Below are positions 7,491 to 16,309 of a DNA stretch of 64,000 bases, in pieces (the stretch's first letter is position 1; every line of letters starts with the position of its first letter). The notes below the pieces were generated by a model. That model had not been told where the DNA came from. It was given only the letters and a program-made list of their open reading frames with translations, and searched no databases. Source of the stretch: Pseudomonas sihuiensis. Its GTDB lineage: Bacteria > Pseudomonadota > Gammaproteobacteria > Pseudomonadales > Pseudomonadaceae. A program made the translations under genes and the position numbers. The stretch lies in the NCBI RefSeq assembly GCF_900106015.1, contig NZ_LT629797.1, positions 2,542,001-2,606,000 of the forward strand, written 5' to 3'.

Positions 7491-8078
7491 ATGCAGCAAA
7501 CCCTGGTATGGAAACCCTGGTGCACCCCCGGCGTGGAAACCCTGCGCCTGAGCCAGGATGCCAATGGCATCCAGGCCACCAGCCACCTCATGCAGGTCAT
7601 CAAGGGCAACAGCATCGTTGCCAACTACATGATCGAGTGCGATCCGCGCTGGCGCTTCCGCCGCCTCTGGCTCAAGGTCGATAACCACGGCCAGCGCAAC
7701 CTCTGCCTACAGCGTGATCTGCGCGGCAATTGGCTGCTCAACGGCGAACCACGCCCTGATCTGCAGCAATGCCAACATGTCATGCTCTCGGCTTCGCCCT
7801 TCACCCACACCCCAGCCCTGCAACGCAGTGCGCTGGAGACCGGGCAGAGTGATGAGATGCAGGTCGCCTATATCGACATGCTCAGCTTCAAGGTGGAACC
7901 ACGCCAGCAGCGCTACCAATGCCTGCGCCGCCGCCCCGGTGAGAGCCTCTACCGCAGCCAGGCCGAAGGTCATGCTCATGAAGAACTGAGCGTCGACGAC
8001 CACGCGCTACTGCTCAAGGCTGACCAACAGTACCTGCGCTTGAGCCAGCGCGATCTGAAGGTCAGCGCGCTGGTATAG
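7491..8078 (+). CDS. putative glycolipid-binding family protein
   Basis: A protein of about 195 residues matching the putative glycolipid-binding family (PF06475). It begins QTLVWKPWCTPGVETLRL and contains SIVANYMIECDPRWRFRRLW and LPD-type beta segments; the C-terminus includes YRSQAEGHAHEELSVDDHAL. No signal peptide is seen, so a cytosolic location is likely. Known structures of the family are spiral beta-rolls; ligands are unproven. The ATG at 7491 is chosen although the frame is open further upstream, because similarity as I recall it begins here. It is monocistronic. Confidence 0.75.
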   Translation: MQQTLVWKPWCTPGVETLRLSQDANGIQATSHLMQVIKGNSIVANYMIECDPRWRFRRLWLKVDNHGQRNLCLQRDLRGNWLLNGEPRPDLQQCQHVMLSASPFTHTPALQRSALETGQSDEMQVAYIDMLSFKVEPRQQRYQCLRRRPGESLYRSQAEGHAHEELSVDDHALLLKADQQYLRLSQRDLKVSALV

Positions 8079-8101
8079 CGGGCTTCCAGCGATCCACCCC
8101 G

Positions 8102-8165
8102 GTAGGGTGCGCCACGCGCACCGCGAATACAGCGGTACCTATCTGGTGCGCGCAACGCACCCTAC
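8102..8165. repeat. REP-like palindromic intergenic element
   Basis: Two 21-base arms, 8102-8122 and 8145-8165, are inverted copies matching at 18 positions. Each arm alone is a small hairpin (GGTGCGC/GCGCACC). The outer motif GTAGGGTGCG/CGCACCCTAC resembles a repeat I have seen scattered in P. mendocina-type genomes. It lies between convergent genes and may terminate both. Confidence 0.7.
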
Positions 8166-8187
8166 GCAAAGCTAGGGCAGGCACCAC

Positions 8188-8517
8188 TCAGATCGGTAAC
8201 TGTCCGAACGCCCAGCGCAGCAGAAAGAACACCAGCAACCCCCCACCGATGGTCGCCAGCAAGTGCCGCGTGAACGCCGCGATGGCAATGGCCGCCACAC
8301 CTGCCAGCAGGTATGCGTTGCTCCAGCTCAGCATCCACACCTGCCCGTCCGGCATCAGCATGCCGGGCACGACAATGGCCGTCAGTACCGCAGTCGGCAC
8401 GTAATGCAGCCCCTGCCTGATCAATGGCGGAAAACGCAGATCAGGGAACGCGAACAGGCTGTAGCGGGTGATGAAGGTGATCGCCAGCATCCCCAGAATC
8501 AGCAACCAGATATCCAT
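8188..8517 (-). CDS. azlD: AzlD family small subunit of branched-chain amino acid exporter
   Basis: A 109-residue membrane protein with about four hydrophobic helices. It starts MDIWLLILGMLAITFITRYS and contains LRQGLHYVPTAVLTAIVVP-like spacing typical of AzlD. AzlD is the small partner of AzlC in an exporter of branched-chain amino acids or related compounds. Its start overlaps the azlC stop by one base (TGATG), and gene order azlC-azlD is canonical. The substrate in this organism is not shown by the sequence. Confidence 0.88.
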   Translation of the reverse strand: MDIWLLILGMLAITFITRYSLFAFPDLRFPPLIRQGLHYVPTAVLTAIVVPGMLMPDGQVWMLSWSNAYLLAGVAAIAIAAFTRHLLATIGGGLLVFFLLRWAFGQLPI

Positions 8518-9227
8518 CAGAGCAACTCCTCCTGCAGCTCCGGGTTACGCCGCTCCAACCACACGCCGACGACGATGCCACTGGCCGCAGCCGCCATCAG
8601 CCCAAGCTTGTAGGGCAAGGCATGGCACAGCAACGCCACGGCGCCCGCAACCAGGGCGGCCGCCACTTGCGGCTGGTTGCGCAGCATCGGCACGACGATG
8701 CCGATGAACGTCGCCAGCATGGCGAAATCCAGCCCCCACTCACCGATGTTCGGCACTGCCTGACCGAACAGCACGCCGACCAGCGTGCACAGCTGCCAGT
8801 TGCAGTACATGGCCAGGGCCGCGCCGAGAAAGTACCAATGGCGGTAGGCGCCCTTGTCACCACGCGCGTAGCGCTGCACTACCACCGCGTAGGCCTCGTC
8901 GGTGAGCCAGAAAGCCAGCGGCATGCGCCAGCGCTTGGGCAGATGGCGCACGTATGGCTGCAGGCTGGCGCTATACAGGGCATGGCGCAGGTTGACCACG
9001 AAGGTGGTCAGCAACACCACGGCAATACCGGCGCCGCCGGTCAACAGACTGATGGCAATGAACTGCGCCGAACCAGCAAATACCAGCAAGGACATCCCCT
9101 GCGTCTGCCAGGGATCGAGCCCGGCAGCGCCTGCCAGGCTACCGAAGATGATGCCGAAGGGAATGGCGCCGAGCAGCATTGGCAGCATATCGCGGGCGCC
9201 CTGGGTGAATTCGTGTTGACGGGACAT
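8517..9227 (-). CDS. azlC: AzlC family branched-chain amino acid permease
   Basis: A 236-residue inner-membrane protein with about six to eight hydrophobic segments. It shows the AzlC pattern DMLPMLLGAIPFGIIFGSLA, LLVFAGSAQFIAISLL and NLRHALYSASL, the last two being the best conserved motifs of the family. It pairs with the overlapping azlD gene. The start ATG has an AGGAGGTT site upstream. Export of branched-chain amino acids is known for the family. Confidence 0.9.
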   Translation of the reverse strand: MSRQHEFTQGARDMLPMLLGAIPFGIIFGSLAGAAGLDPWQTQGMSLLVFAGSAQFIAISLLTGGAGIAVVLLTTFVVNLRHALYSASLQPYVRHLPKRWRMPLAFWLTDEAYAVVVQRYARGDKGAYRHWYFLGAALAMYCNWQLCTLVGVLFGQAVPNIGEWGLDFAMLATFIGIVVPMLRNQPQVAAALVAGAVALLCHALPYKLGLMAAAASGIVVGVWLERRNPELQEELL

Positions 9228-9478
9228 GGAACCTCCTTGGGCAGGCGAGCTTAGCCAAACGCATCTGCAAGGTCTTGAACGTTCTTGCTCTTAGTGGGCA
9301 CCAATCCCTGAAGCCGCAGCCCTCGCATAAGCTTAAGTCCGGGAAGGAATGGGGTTGGCATCCAACTCACTCCCGCGACCTCTGGTCGCGCGCGGCTAAC
9401 GCTAATCCATCTTATTTAAATTCCGTTAGCCTGCTAATCTTGATGCCCCGCTTTCTTGCCCGTTCGGATTGTTCCTCG
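9228..9478. other. intergenic region before the haem/imelysin operon
   Basis: About 250 bases holding two visible structures: a hairpin CGCGACC-TCT-GGTCGCG at about 9374-9390 and an 8-base inverted repeat GGCTAACG/CGTTAGCC (9394-9401 and 9424-9431) flanking an AT-rich stretch. No convincing Fur box was found, although the downstream genes are of a type often iron-regulated. Confidence 0.4.
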
Positions 9479-10891
9479 ATGTCGCCGCTCCAGCGCTGCC
9501 TGCTGCCTTTCATGGCCCTGACTCTGATCGCTTGCGAGCAGCAACCGCACTTCACCGCAGCAGAACCCGGCGAGGCCCTTTCTGCCGGTGCGGCGACGGT
9601 ACGCAAGTTCGACCACAACGCCTTCTCCCTGCCCTCGGCCAACCTCGCACCCAGCCGTCGCCTGGATTTCGCAGTGGGCAACAGCTTCTTCCGCAATCCC
9701 TGGGTCACGGCGCCAGCCACCACCACCGCACGTGATGGTCTGGGCCCGCTGTTCAATACCAATGCCTGCCAGAACTGCCACATCAAGGATGGTCGCGGCC
9801 ATCCGCCGGGGCCAGATGCGGTCAGCGCCGCCTCGATGCTGGTGCGTCTGTCACTGCCGGCCGGCCCCGAGCATGCGCAAGTGCTGATACGCCAGGGCGT
9901 GGTTGCCGAGCCTACCTACGGCACTCAGTTGCAGGACATGGCCAACCCGGGCGTAGCGCCTGAAGGCAAGGTGCGCGTGACTTACAGCAGTGTGCCGGTG
10001 CGTTTTGCAGACGGCACACTGGTGGAGCTGCGCAAGCCCGAGCTGCAGATCAGCCAGCTGGGCTATGGCGCCATGCATCCGGACACCCTGTTCTCCACTC
10101 GCATCGCCCCGCCGATGATCGGCCTCGGCCTGCTCGAAGCCATTGCCGAAGCCGATATCCTGGCAGGCGCCGACCCGGACGACGCCGATGGCGACGGTAT
10201 TTCCGGTCGCCCCAATCAGGTCTGGGACCGCCAGCAGCAGCGCAGTGTGCTCGGTCGTTTCGGCTGGAAGGCTGGCCAGCCCAATCTCAATCAGCAGAAT
10301 GCCGATGCCTTCGCCAACGACATGGGCCTGACCAGTTCACTGATCCCCCATGACAACTGCACCCCGGCGCAAGCCGATTGCCTGGCCGCGCCCCATGGTG
10401 GCGAACCGGAGGTCAGCGACAATATCCTGGCCAGCGTGCTGTTCTACAGTCGTAACCTGGGCGTGCCGGCCCGGCGTGACGTCGATGCCCCCGAGGTGCT
10501 CAAGGGCAAGAGCCTGTTCCATCAGGCCGGCTGCCAGCAATGCCACACGCCCAGCTTCACTACGTCGGCCGCTGCCGCCGAGCCTGAACTGGCCAACCAG
10601 TTGATCCGTCCTTATACAGACATGCTGCTGCATGACATGGGCGAAGGCCTAGCCGATGGCCGCGAGGAGTTTCTCGCCAGCGGTCGCGAATGGCGCACGA
10701 CGCCGTTGTGGGGCATTGGCCTGACGCAAGCGGTCAATGGTCACACTCAGTTCCTGCATGACGGCCGTGCACGCAACCTGCTGGAAGCCATTCTCTGGCA
10801 CGGTGGCGAGGCCGAAGCGGCCAAACTGCATGTGCTGAAATTCGATGCCGACGAGCGAGCAGCGCTGCTCGCCTTCCTGAATTCCCTTTGA
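9479..10891 (+). CDS. di-haem oxidoreductase family lipoprotein (DUF1111)
   Basis: A 470-residue exported protein. The first 19 residues (MSPLQRCLLPFMALTLIAC) form a lipoprotein signal peptide with lipobox LIAC. Two c-type haem motifs are visible: CQNCH at 97-101 and CQQCH at about 352-356. Between them is a calcium-like DPDDADGDGISG loop, and the WGIGLT region lies near the C-terminus. These are features of DUF1111 proteins, related to di-haem peroxidases. The protein should act in the periplasm, anchored to a membrane. Genes for an imelysin and a DUF1513 protein follow within 11 and 2 bases, suggesting a shared role in iron acquisition. An earlier in-frame ATG at 9443 is possible. Confidence 0.85.
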   Translation: MSPLQRCLLPFMALTLIACEQQPHFTAAEPGEALSAGAATVRKFDHNAFSLPSANLAPSRRLDFAVGNSFFRNPWVTAPATTTARDGLGPLFNTNACQNCHIKDGRGHPPGPDAVSAASMLVRLSLPAGPEHAQVLIRQGVVAEPTYGTQLQDMANPGVAPEGKVRVTYSSVPVRFADGTLVELRKPELQISQLGYGAMHPDTLFSTRIAPPMIGLGLLEAIAEADILAGADPDDADGDGISGRPNQVWDRQQQRSVLGRFGWKAGQPNLNQQNADAFANDMGLTSSLIPHDNCTPAQADCLAAPHGGEPEVSDNILASVLFYSRNLGVPARRDVDAPEVLKGKSLFHQAGCQQCHTPSFTTSAAAAEPELANQLIRPYTDMLLHDMGEGLADGREEFLASGREWRTTPLWGIGLTQAVNGHTQFLHDGRARNLLEAILWHGGEAEAAKLHVLKFDADERAALLAFLNSL

Positions 10892-10901
10892 GGAGCCTGC
10901 G

Positions 10902-11963
10902 ATGTTGCACAAAACCCTGATCGCCTCCCTGCTCGGCCTGGCCCTGGTCGGCTGTGGCCAGCAGGACCCGCAAGCCAAGGTCAGCGCTGCGCTGACCGAT
11001 GGCGTGCTGTTGCCGGCCTACAGCAGTTGGCAGGAAGCTGACCGCCAGTTGGCGGCCAATGCCGAAGCCTTCTGCGCAGGCAGCGCCGATCTGAGTGCCG
11101 CTCGCCAGGCCTTTCTCGGCGCGCAAAGCGCCTGGGCCGGCCTGCAGCCATTGCTGGTCGGGCCGCTGGCCGAGGGCAACCGCGCCTGGCAAATCCAGTT
11201 CTGGCCGGACAAGAAGAACCTGGTGCAGCGCCAGGTCGAAGCATTGCTGAAGAACAAGCCGCAGCTGAGTGCGGATGACCTGTCCAATGCCAGCGTGGTG
11301 GTTCAGGGCCTGACCGCCTACGAATACATTCTTTTCGACCCCAATCTGGACCTCGCCCAGGCCGAACAGAAAGCGCGCTATTGCCCACTGCTGCAAGCCA
11401 TCGGCAAACACCAGCAGGCACTGGCCGCAGAGATCGTTGGCGAATGGCAGGCCAAATCTGGCATGGCCGAACAGCTGAAGACATTCCCCAACGAGCGCTA
11501 CGCCGACGCCAACGAAGCCATCGCCGAGCTGTTGCGCGTGCAGGTCAGCGCCCTGGATGGCCTGAAGAAGAAGCTCGGTGCGCCGATGGGCCGGCAGAGC
11601 AAGGGCATCGCCCAGCCCTATCAGGCCGAAGCCTGGCGCAGCGCCGGCAGCCTGGCCAACCAGGGCGCCGCACTGGCCAGTGCCGAACTGCTGTGGCACG
11701 GCAGCAACCGTGACGGTATTCAATCGCTGCTGGGCGACGACCAGGCCGACCTGGCAAAACGCATCGACGCCGCTTACCAGGACACCCGTCAGCGCCTGGC
11801 CGCACTCGACAGTCCCCTGGGTGAGCTGCTCGCCGATGAAGCCGGGCGCACCGCCCTGAACGAGCTGTACGACAGCCTCAATCGCCTGCACCGCCTGCAG
11901 GAAAGCGAGCTGGCCAAGGCGCTCGACGTGCAGATCGGCTTCAACGCCCACGACGGGGATTGA
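10902..11963 (+). CDS. imelysin family lipoprotein
   Basis: A 353-residue lipoprotein (signal MLHKTLIASLLGLALVGC, lipobox LVGC) with the helical imelysin-like domain, including LLVGPLAEGNRAWQIQFWPD and VVVQGLTAYEYILFD. The metal-associated GxHxxE motif of IcmP-type members is absent; the corresponding stretch is LTAYEYILF. Imelysins are periplasmic proteins linked to iron uptake, and the peptidase name is historical. It is sandwiched between the di-haem protein and the DUF1513 gene, with 10- and 2-base gaps. A second imelysin, with the canonical motif, is at 44.9 kb. Confidence 0.87.
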   Translation: MLHKTLIASLLGLALVGCGQQDPQAKVSAALTDGVLLPAYSSWQEADRQLAANAEAFCAGSADLSAARQAFLGAQSAWAGLQPLLVGPLAEGNRAWQIQFWPDKKNLVQRQVEALLKNKPQLSADDLSNASVVVQGLTAYEYILFDPNLDLAQAEQKARYCPLLQAIGKHQQALAAEIVGEWQAKSGMAEQLKTFPNERYADANEAIAELLRVQVSALDGLKKKLGAPMGRQSKGIAQPYQAEAWRSAGSLANQGAALASAELLWHGSNRDGIQSLLGDDQADLAKRIDAAYQDTRQRLAALDSPLGELLADEAGRTALNELYDSLNRLHRLQESELAKALDVQIGFNAHDGD

Positions 11964-11965
11964 GT

Positions 11966-13069
11966 ATGCAACGCAGAGCCTTCCTCGGCCTCAGTGCAGC
12001 CGCTGCCAGCCTCGCGGCGGCAGGCGCCTTCGGTGGCTGGACGCTGTTCGGCCCATCCGGCCAGCCGTTGCTGTTGTCAGCCCGTGACGACGGCAACGGC
12101 AACCACTACGCCGTCGGCTATCGCCTCGATGGTCAGCGCGCCTTCGCCACGCCGGTGAACGAACGCTGCCACGATGTGGTGCCGCACCCTGCCCTGCCGA
12201 TGGCCCTGTTCGTCGGTCGCCGGCCGAGCACCGAGAGCTACCTGATCGACACCCGCGACGGCCGCCTGCTGCAAACACTTGCCTCGCCGGCCGGGCGCCA
12301 CTTCAACGGCCACGCGGTATTTCACAAAGGCGGCGAGTGGCTGTACACCACCGAAAACGACACCACCGAGCCAGGCCGGGGCATCATTGGCGTTTATCGC
12401 CTGCAGGGTGAGCAACTGCTGCGCGACGGTGAACACAGCAGCCATGGGGTCGGCCCGCACCAACTGCTGTGGATGCCCGATGGCGAAACCCTGGTGGTGG
12501 CCAACGGCGGCATCCGCACCGAAGCGGAAAGCCGCGTGGAGATGAACCTCGACGCCATGCAGGCCAGCCTGGCGCTGATCAAGCGCGACGGCAGCCTGGT
12601 CAGCCAGGAGTATCTGGCCGACCAGCAGAACAGCATCCGCCACCTGGCTGTCGCGCGTGACGGCACGGTGGTCAGCGGCCAGCAGTACATGGGCGATCTG
12701 CATGATCAGGTGCCGCTGCTGGCGATCAAGCGCCCCGGCCAGCCGTTCCAGCCTTTTCCTCTGGGCGAGACGCAACGCGTGGCCATGAACCAGTACACCG
12801 CCAGCGTGGCCATTCACGACGACCTGCGCCTGCTGGCGCTGACCGCACCGCGCGGCAACCGCTTCTTCATCTGGGATCTGGACAGCGCTCAGGTGCGCCT
12901 GGATGTGCCATTGCCAGACTGTGCAGGCGTTGGCGCGGTTGCCGACGGTTTCGTCGTGACCTCGGGTCAGGGCCGTTGCCGCCTGTACGATTGCCGCGGC
13001 GAGCGCATCGTCACCAACGCCCTGAAGTTACCGGCCGGCTTGTGGGACAACCACCTGCGCCTGGCCTGA
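11966..13069 (+). CDS. DUF1513 domain protein with Tat signal
   Basis: A 367-residue protein. Its N-terminus MQRRAFLGLSAAAASLAAAG is a twin-arginine-type signal (RRAFLG). The rest is a seven-bladed-propeller-like DUF1513 domain with repeating segments such as HFNGHAVFHKGGEWLYTTEN and GPHQLLWMPDGETLVVANGG. It should be exported folded, consistent with cofactor binding. It is the last gene of the di-haem/imelysin/DUF1513 operon, a set conserved in Pseudomonas and tied to iron by its neighbours. The biochemical role is unknown. Confidence 0.87.
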   Translation: MQRRAFLGLSAAAASLAAAGAFGGWTLFGPSGQPLLLSARDDGNGNHYAVGYRLDGQRAFATPVNERCHDVVPHPALPMALFVGRRPSTESYLIDTRDGRLLQTLASPAGRHFNGHAVFHKGGEWLYTTENDTTEPGRGIIGVYRLQGEQLLRDGEHSSHGVGPHQLLWMPDGETLVVANGGIRTEAESRVEMNLDAMQASLALIKRDGSLVSQEYLADQQNSIRHLAVARDGTVVSGQQYMGDLHDQVPLLAIKRPGQPFQPFPLGETQRVAMNQYTASVAIHDDLRLLALTAPRGNRFFIWDLDSAQVRLDVPLPDCAGVGAVADGFVVTSGQGRCRLYDCRGERIVTNALKLPAGLWDNHLRLA

Positions 13070-13074
13070 AAGGC

Positions 13075-14100
13075 TCAGGCGCTGCCGCGCTCGATCAGTT
13101 CGAACCCGACGTCCAGGCGCAGCGGCTGGCGCGCCGCTGCAGGCTCGGCGAAGCGCGCCAGCAGAGCATCGGCGATAGCGCAACCGATACGCGGCCCATC
13201 CACCCGCACGGTGGAAAGCGGCGGGTAAGTGTGCGCTGCGCTGGACAGGTCGCCGAAACCCATCACGGCAAGATCCTGAGGAATGCGCAGGCCACGGCTG
13301 AGTGCCTCGGCCATCACGCCTTGCGCCACCGTATCGGAACTGCAGACCACCACTTCGCCGGCCACATCTTCCTGCAGCAGACGCGCAAGACCTTCGCGGC
13401 CCACCGCCAAGGTCGCCGGTGCAGGCAGGATCTGCGCTGCCACGGGAGCTCTCACATGGCCCTGCAGCGCCTCCACCAGGCTTCGATAACGGCGCAGGCC
13501 GCGCGGGTCATCGATGCCCACGACCGAGACCCGGCGATAGCCCTTGCCGATCAGATAGCGCGCCACCGCCTGGCCCACAGCCTCGTGCGAAAAGCCGACC
13601 AGCATGTCCACCGGGTATTCGCACAGATCCCAGGCCTCGACCAGCGGAATGCCCACCCGCGCCAGGCGCTCACGGCTCGCCTGGGTATGTTCGGTGCCGG
13701 TCAGGACAATGCCATCCGGCCGACGCCCCAACACCGCCTCGAGCAAGGCCTCCTCCTGCTCGGGGCTGTAGCCGGTGAGGCCGAGCAAGGTCTGGTAGCC
13801 AGCAGCAGCCAGCCGGTCAGTCAGCGCCTGCACGGTGTCGGCGAAAATCGAATTGGCAATGGTTGGCAGGAAGATCGCCACCAGCCGGCTGCGACTGGAC
13901 GCCAGAGAGCCTGCCGCGAGATTGGGCACATAGCCGGTCGCCCGCACCGCTTCCAGTACGCGCTTGCGGGTGGCATCGGTGACCACCTCGGGGCGCCCCA
14001 GTGCCCGCGATACGGTGATCGGCGACACCCCCGCGACCCTGGCGACATCAATCAGCGTCGGGGCCGCACTGCTGCGGATGCCAGCAGGTTTCCTGCCCAT
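13075..14100 (-). CDS. LacI-family transcriptional regulator
   Basis: A 341-residue regulator. The N-terminal helix-turn-helix reads LIDVARVAGVSPITVSRALG (about residues 16-35), followed by a periplasmic-binding-like ligand domain with VAIFLPTIANSIFADTVQAL and DGIVLTGTEHTQ. The ATG at 14100 has a GGAGG site 5-9 bases upstream, better than an upstream ATG at 14142. It resembles GntR-type (gluconate) LacI repressors. It diverges from the uronate dehydrogenase operon, so hexuronate or aldarate derivatives are the likely inducers; that is inference. Confidence 0.87.
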   Translation of the reverse strand: MGRKPAGIRSSAAPTLIDVARVAGVSPITVSRALGRPEVVTDATRKRVLEAVRATGYVPNLAAGSLASSRSRLVAIFLPTIANSIFADTVQALTDRLAAAGYQTLLGLTGYSPEQEEALLEAVLGRRPDGIVLTGTEHTQASRERLARVGIPLVEAWDLCEYPVDMLVGFSHEAVGQAVARYLIGKGYRRVSVVGIDDPRGLRRYRSLVEALQGHVRAPVAAQILPAPATLAVGREGLARLLQEDVAGEVVVCSSDTVAQGVMAEALSRGLRIPQDLAVMGFGDLSSAAHTYPPLSTVRVDGPRIGCAIADALLARFAEPAAARQPLRLDVGFELIERGSA

Positions 14101-14157
14101 GTCACGCCTCCAGTCACTCGAGTGCTTCGCATAAGAAGACACTCCACCTCAGTCGAG

Positions 14158-14173
14158 ATACGTTGTCATACAA
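14158..14173. promoter_or_regulatory. candidate operator upstream of lacI
   Basis: ATACGTTGTCATACAA contains TTGT-CAT-ACAA (14163-14173), a perfect match to the FadR-type GntR consensus TnGTnnnACnA. It also shares ATACGTTGTC with the reverse complement of the udh operator. It lies 58 bases or more before the lacI start. Which regulator binds is not known. Confidence 0.55.
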
Positions 14174-14379
14174 CTTTAGTCAAATACGCCCCGAGAGAAC
14201 TGACCCCGCACCTGCCTGAGGCCACCCGCGCGTTGTTCGAATACTCTGTGCGAACACAATAAATTGCCGTAGTAGAGCCTACCGAGCCGCAGTTTACCTT
14301 GCCAACCATGGCTGTTTAACAGGTCAGACCCGCTCAGTGAAACGCAGACAAAACACCTCAATTTCCCCCCACTGTCGCG

Positions 14380-14408
14380 TTGACATTGCCTGGGTTGGTG
14401 CTGATAAT
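14380..14408 (+). promoter_or_regulatory. sigma-70 promoter of the udh operon
   Basis: TTGACA (14380-14385), 17 bases, then GATAAT (14403-14408): a near-consensus sigma-70 promoter. The predicted start at about 14415 is immediately before the palindromic operator, as expected for repression by blocking. Confidence 0.8.
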
Positions 14409-14416
14409 CGACCCAA

Positions 14417-14436
14417 GTCATACGACAACGTATGAC
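14417..14436. promoter_or_regulatory. palindromic operator at the udh transcription start
   Basis: GTCATACG-ACAA-CGTATGAC has perfect 8-base arms around a 4-base centre. It overlaps the predicted start of the udh transcript, so a repressor here would block it. The minus strand also reads TTGTCGTATGA, like the sites before lacI and gntR. LacI or GntR regulator binding is inferred. Confidence 0.75.
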
Positions 14437-14475
14437 AAACCAATAACAACAAGCAACAAGAGTCCAGGCCCCGCC

Positions 14476-15303
14476 ATGACCACGATATCCAGCGAACTGC
14501 GCCCCTTCAATCGCCTGCTGCTGACCGGCGCTGCCGGCGGACTGGGCAAGGTACTGCGCGAACGTCTGCGCCCCTACGCCAATATCCTGCGTCTGTCCGA
14601 CATCGGTGAGATGGCCCCTGCTGCCGGCCCCCACGAAGAAGTGGTGCGTTGCGACCTGGCAGACAAAGCCGCCGTGCATCAACTGATCGAAGGCGTCGAC
14701 GCCATCCTGCACTTCGGCGGTGTCTCGGTCGAGCGCCCCTTCGAAGAAATCCTCGGTGCCAACATCTGCGGCGTATTCCATGTCTACGAAGCGGCCCGCC
14801 GCCATGGCGTGAAACGCGTGGTGTTCGCCAGCTCCAACCACGTCATCGGCTTCTACAAGCAGGACGAACATCTCGACGCCAACTGCCTGCGTCGCCCGGA
14901 TGGCTACTACGGCCTGTCCAAGTCCTATGGCGAGGACATGGCCAGCTTCTACTTCGATCGCTACGGCATCGAAACCGTCAGCATCCGCATCGGCTCCTCG
15001 TTCCCCGAACCCGCCAACCGCCGCATGATGAGCACCTGGCTGAGCTACGACGACCTTACCCACCTGCTCGAACGCTGCCTCTATACCGAGAACGTCGGCC
15101 ACACCGTGGTCTACGGCATGTCGGATAACCGCGACGTGTGGTGGGACAACAGCCAGGCCGCACACCTGGGCTTCAAGCCCAAGGACAGCTCGGAAGTGTT
15201 CCGCGACAAGGTGGAAGCGCAGCCGATGCCGGCCGCCGACGATCCGGCGCGCATCTACCAGGGCGGCGCCTTCGTTGCCGCCGGCCCGTTCGGCGACGAC
15301 TGA
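14476..15303 (+). CDS. udh: uronate dehydrogenase (NAD-dependent)
   Basis: A 275-residue extended-type SDR, the same length as characterised Pseudomonas uronate dehydrogenase. It has a Gly-rich cofactor loop TGAAGGLG (17-24), FASSNHVIGFYK and the catalytic YYGLSKSYGEDMAS with Tyr145 and Lys149. The enzyme oxidises galacturonate or glucuronate to the aldarolactone. The downstream genes, a lactonase and a TRAP transporter, fit hexuronate uptake and oxidation to aldaric acid. Later enzymes (aldarate dehydratase and so on) are not in the window. A sigma-70 promoter with a palindromic operator precedes it. Confidence 0.92.
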   Translation: MTTISSELRPFNRLLLTGAAGGLGKVLRERLRPYANILRLSDIGEMAPAAGPHEEVVRCDLADKAAVHQLIEGVDAILHFGGVSVERPFEEILGANICGVFHVYEAARRHGVKRVVFASSNHVIGFYKQDEHLDANCLRRPDGYYGLSKSYGEDMASFYFDRYGIETVSIRIGSSFPEPANRRMMSTWLSYDDLTHLLERCLYTENVGHTVVYGMSDNRDVWWDNSQAAHLGFKPKDSSEVFRDKVEAQPMPAADDPARIYQGGAFVAAGPFGDD

Positions 15304-15355
15304 ACAGAACGCCGCAACCGCCCCAAGCCATAACAACAAGTAGAGCGCCACAGCC

Positions 15356-16231
15356 ATGACAGCCGAACTTATTGTCGATGCGCGCAACGCCACGGGCGAA
15401 AGCCCGGTGTGGAACGCTGCCGAACAGGCTCTTTACTGGGCCGACATCCCTGCCGCACGCCTGCATCGCTGGTCCGCGGCAGATGGCCAGACGCAGAGCT
15501 GGCAGGCCGACGAGATGCTTGCCTGCATCGCCATGCACCCCGCTGGCGGCTGGCTCGCCGGCATGCAGAGCGGCATCTTCCATCTACGCCCGCAGGACGA
15601 TGGCAGCGTACAGGCCGAGCGCCTGGCACAGGTCGAACATGCCCGCCCGCAGATGCGTTTCAACGACGGTCGCTGCGACCGCCAAGGCCGCTTCTGGGCC
15701 GGCACCATGCTGCTGGATATGGCCCAAGGTGCGCGCGTCGGCGCGCTGTATCGCTACGACGGCCAACTGCGACAGGTGCTCGACGACTTCATCGTGCCCA
15801 ACGGCCTGGCCTTCAGCCCTGACGGCCGCACCATGTACCTCTCCGACTCGCACCCCAGCGTGCAGAGCGTCTGGGCCTTCGACTACGACACCGATAGCGG
15901 CACGCCGCACAACCGTCGCCTGTTCATCGACATGAAGCAGCATCCGGGTCGCCCGGACGGCGCAGCGATGGACGTCGATGGTTGCTACTGGATCTGCGGC
16001 AATGACGAAGGCTTGGTCCACCGTTTCACCCCCGACGGCCGACTCGATCGCTCGCTCGCCGTGCCGGTGAAGAAGCCCGCTATGTGCGCCTTCGGTGGCG
16101 CCAATCTGGACACCTTGTTCGTTACCTCGATCCGCCCCGGCGGCGACCTTTCCGACCAGCCTCTGGCCGGTGGCGTATTCGCCCTGCAAGCCGGCGTGTG
16201 CGGTATCGAGGAGCCTGCCTTCCAACCCTGA
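15356..16231 (+). CDS. SMP-30/gluconolactonase family lactonase (hexuronate lactonase)
   Basis: A 291-residue six-bladed propeller lactonase. Metal-binding signatures are ATGESPVWN with a Glu ligand near residue 15, RFNDGRCDRQGRFWAGTM, VPNGLAFSPDGRTMYLSDS and GRPDGAAMDVDGCYWICG. It lies 52 bases after udh and most simply hydrolyses the aldarolactone made by uronate dehydrogenase; UxuL-type enzymes play this role elsewhere. Substrate assignment is from context, and the fold and metal site are clear. Confidence 0.87.
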   Translation: MTAELIVDARNATGESPVWNAAEQALYWADIPAARLHRWSAADGQTQSWQADEMLACIAMHPAGGWLAGMQSGIFHLRPQDDGSVQAERLAQVEHARPQMRFNDGRCDRQGRFWAGTMLLDMAQGARVGALYRYDGQLRQVLDDFIVPNGLAFSPDGRTMYLSDSHPSVQSVWAFDYDTDSGTPHNRRLFIDMKQHPGRPDGAAMDVDGCYWICGNDEGLVHRFTPDGRLDRSLAVPVKKPAMCAFGGANLDTLFVTSIRPGGDLSDQPLAGGVFALQAGVCGIEEPAFQP

Positions 16232-16309
16232 TCCGATTCACCCCGGGCCGCTCGCGGCACCGGACTCACACTGCTTGTACACCAACAACAACAAGACGGA
16301 GTTTTCCGC

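Larger units (their letters stand above)
14101..14475. other. divergent control region of lacI and udh
   Basis: A 375-base gene-free region. It carries a candidate operator near lacI (14158-14173), then about 200 bases with nothing recognised, then a near-consensus sigma-70 promoter at 14380-14408 and a palindromic operator at 14417-14436 on the udh side. Those sites are listed separately. Confidence 0.7.

Noticed and set aside
9394..9431. Fur box before the di-haem/imelysin operon
   Set aside because: The AT-rich stretch matches only about half of the 19-base Fur consensus; the inverted repeat there is of another type.
12976..14262. Long open frame of 428 codons on the plus strand opposite the lacI gene
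   Set aside because: It is the antisense shadow of a clear LacI regulator and the end of DUF1513; composition is Arg/His/Gln-rich with no domain. The same reason excludes the frames at 14176-15393 (minus), 10734-11951 (minus) and 39383-40966 (plus).
16275..16280. TGTACA before dctP as a further PplR box
   Set aside because: No second half-site occurs 12 bases on; single hexamers are expected by chance.
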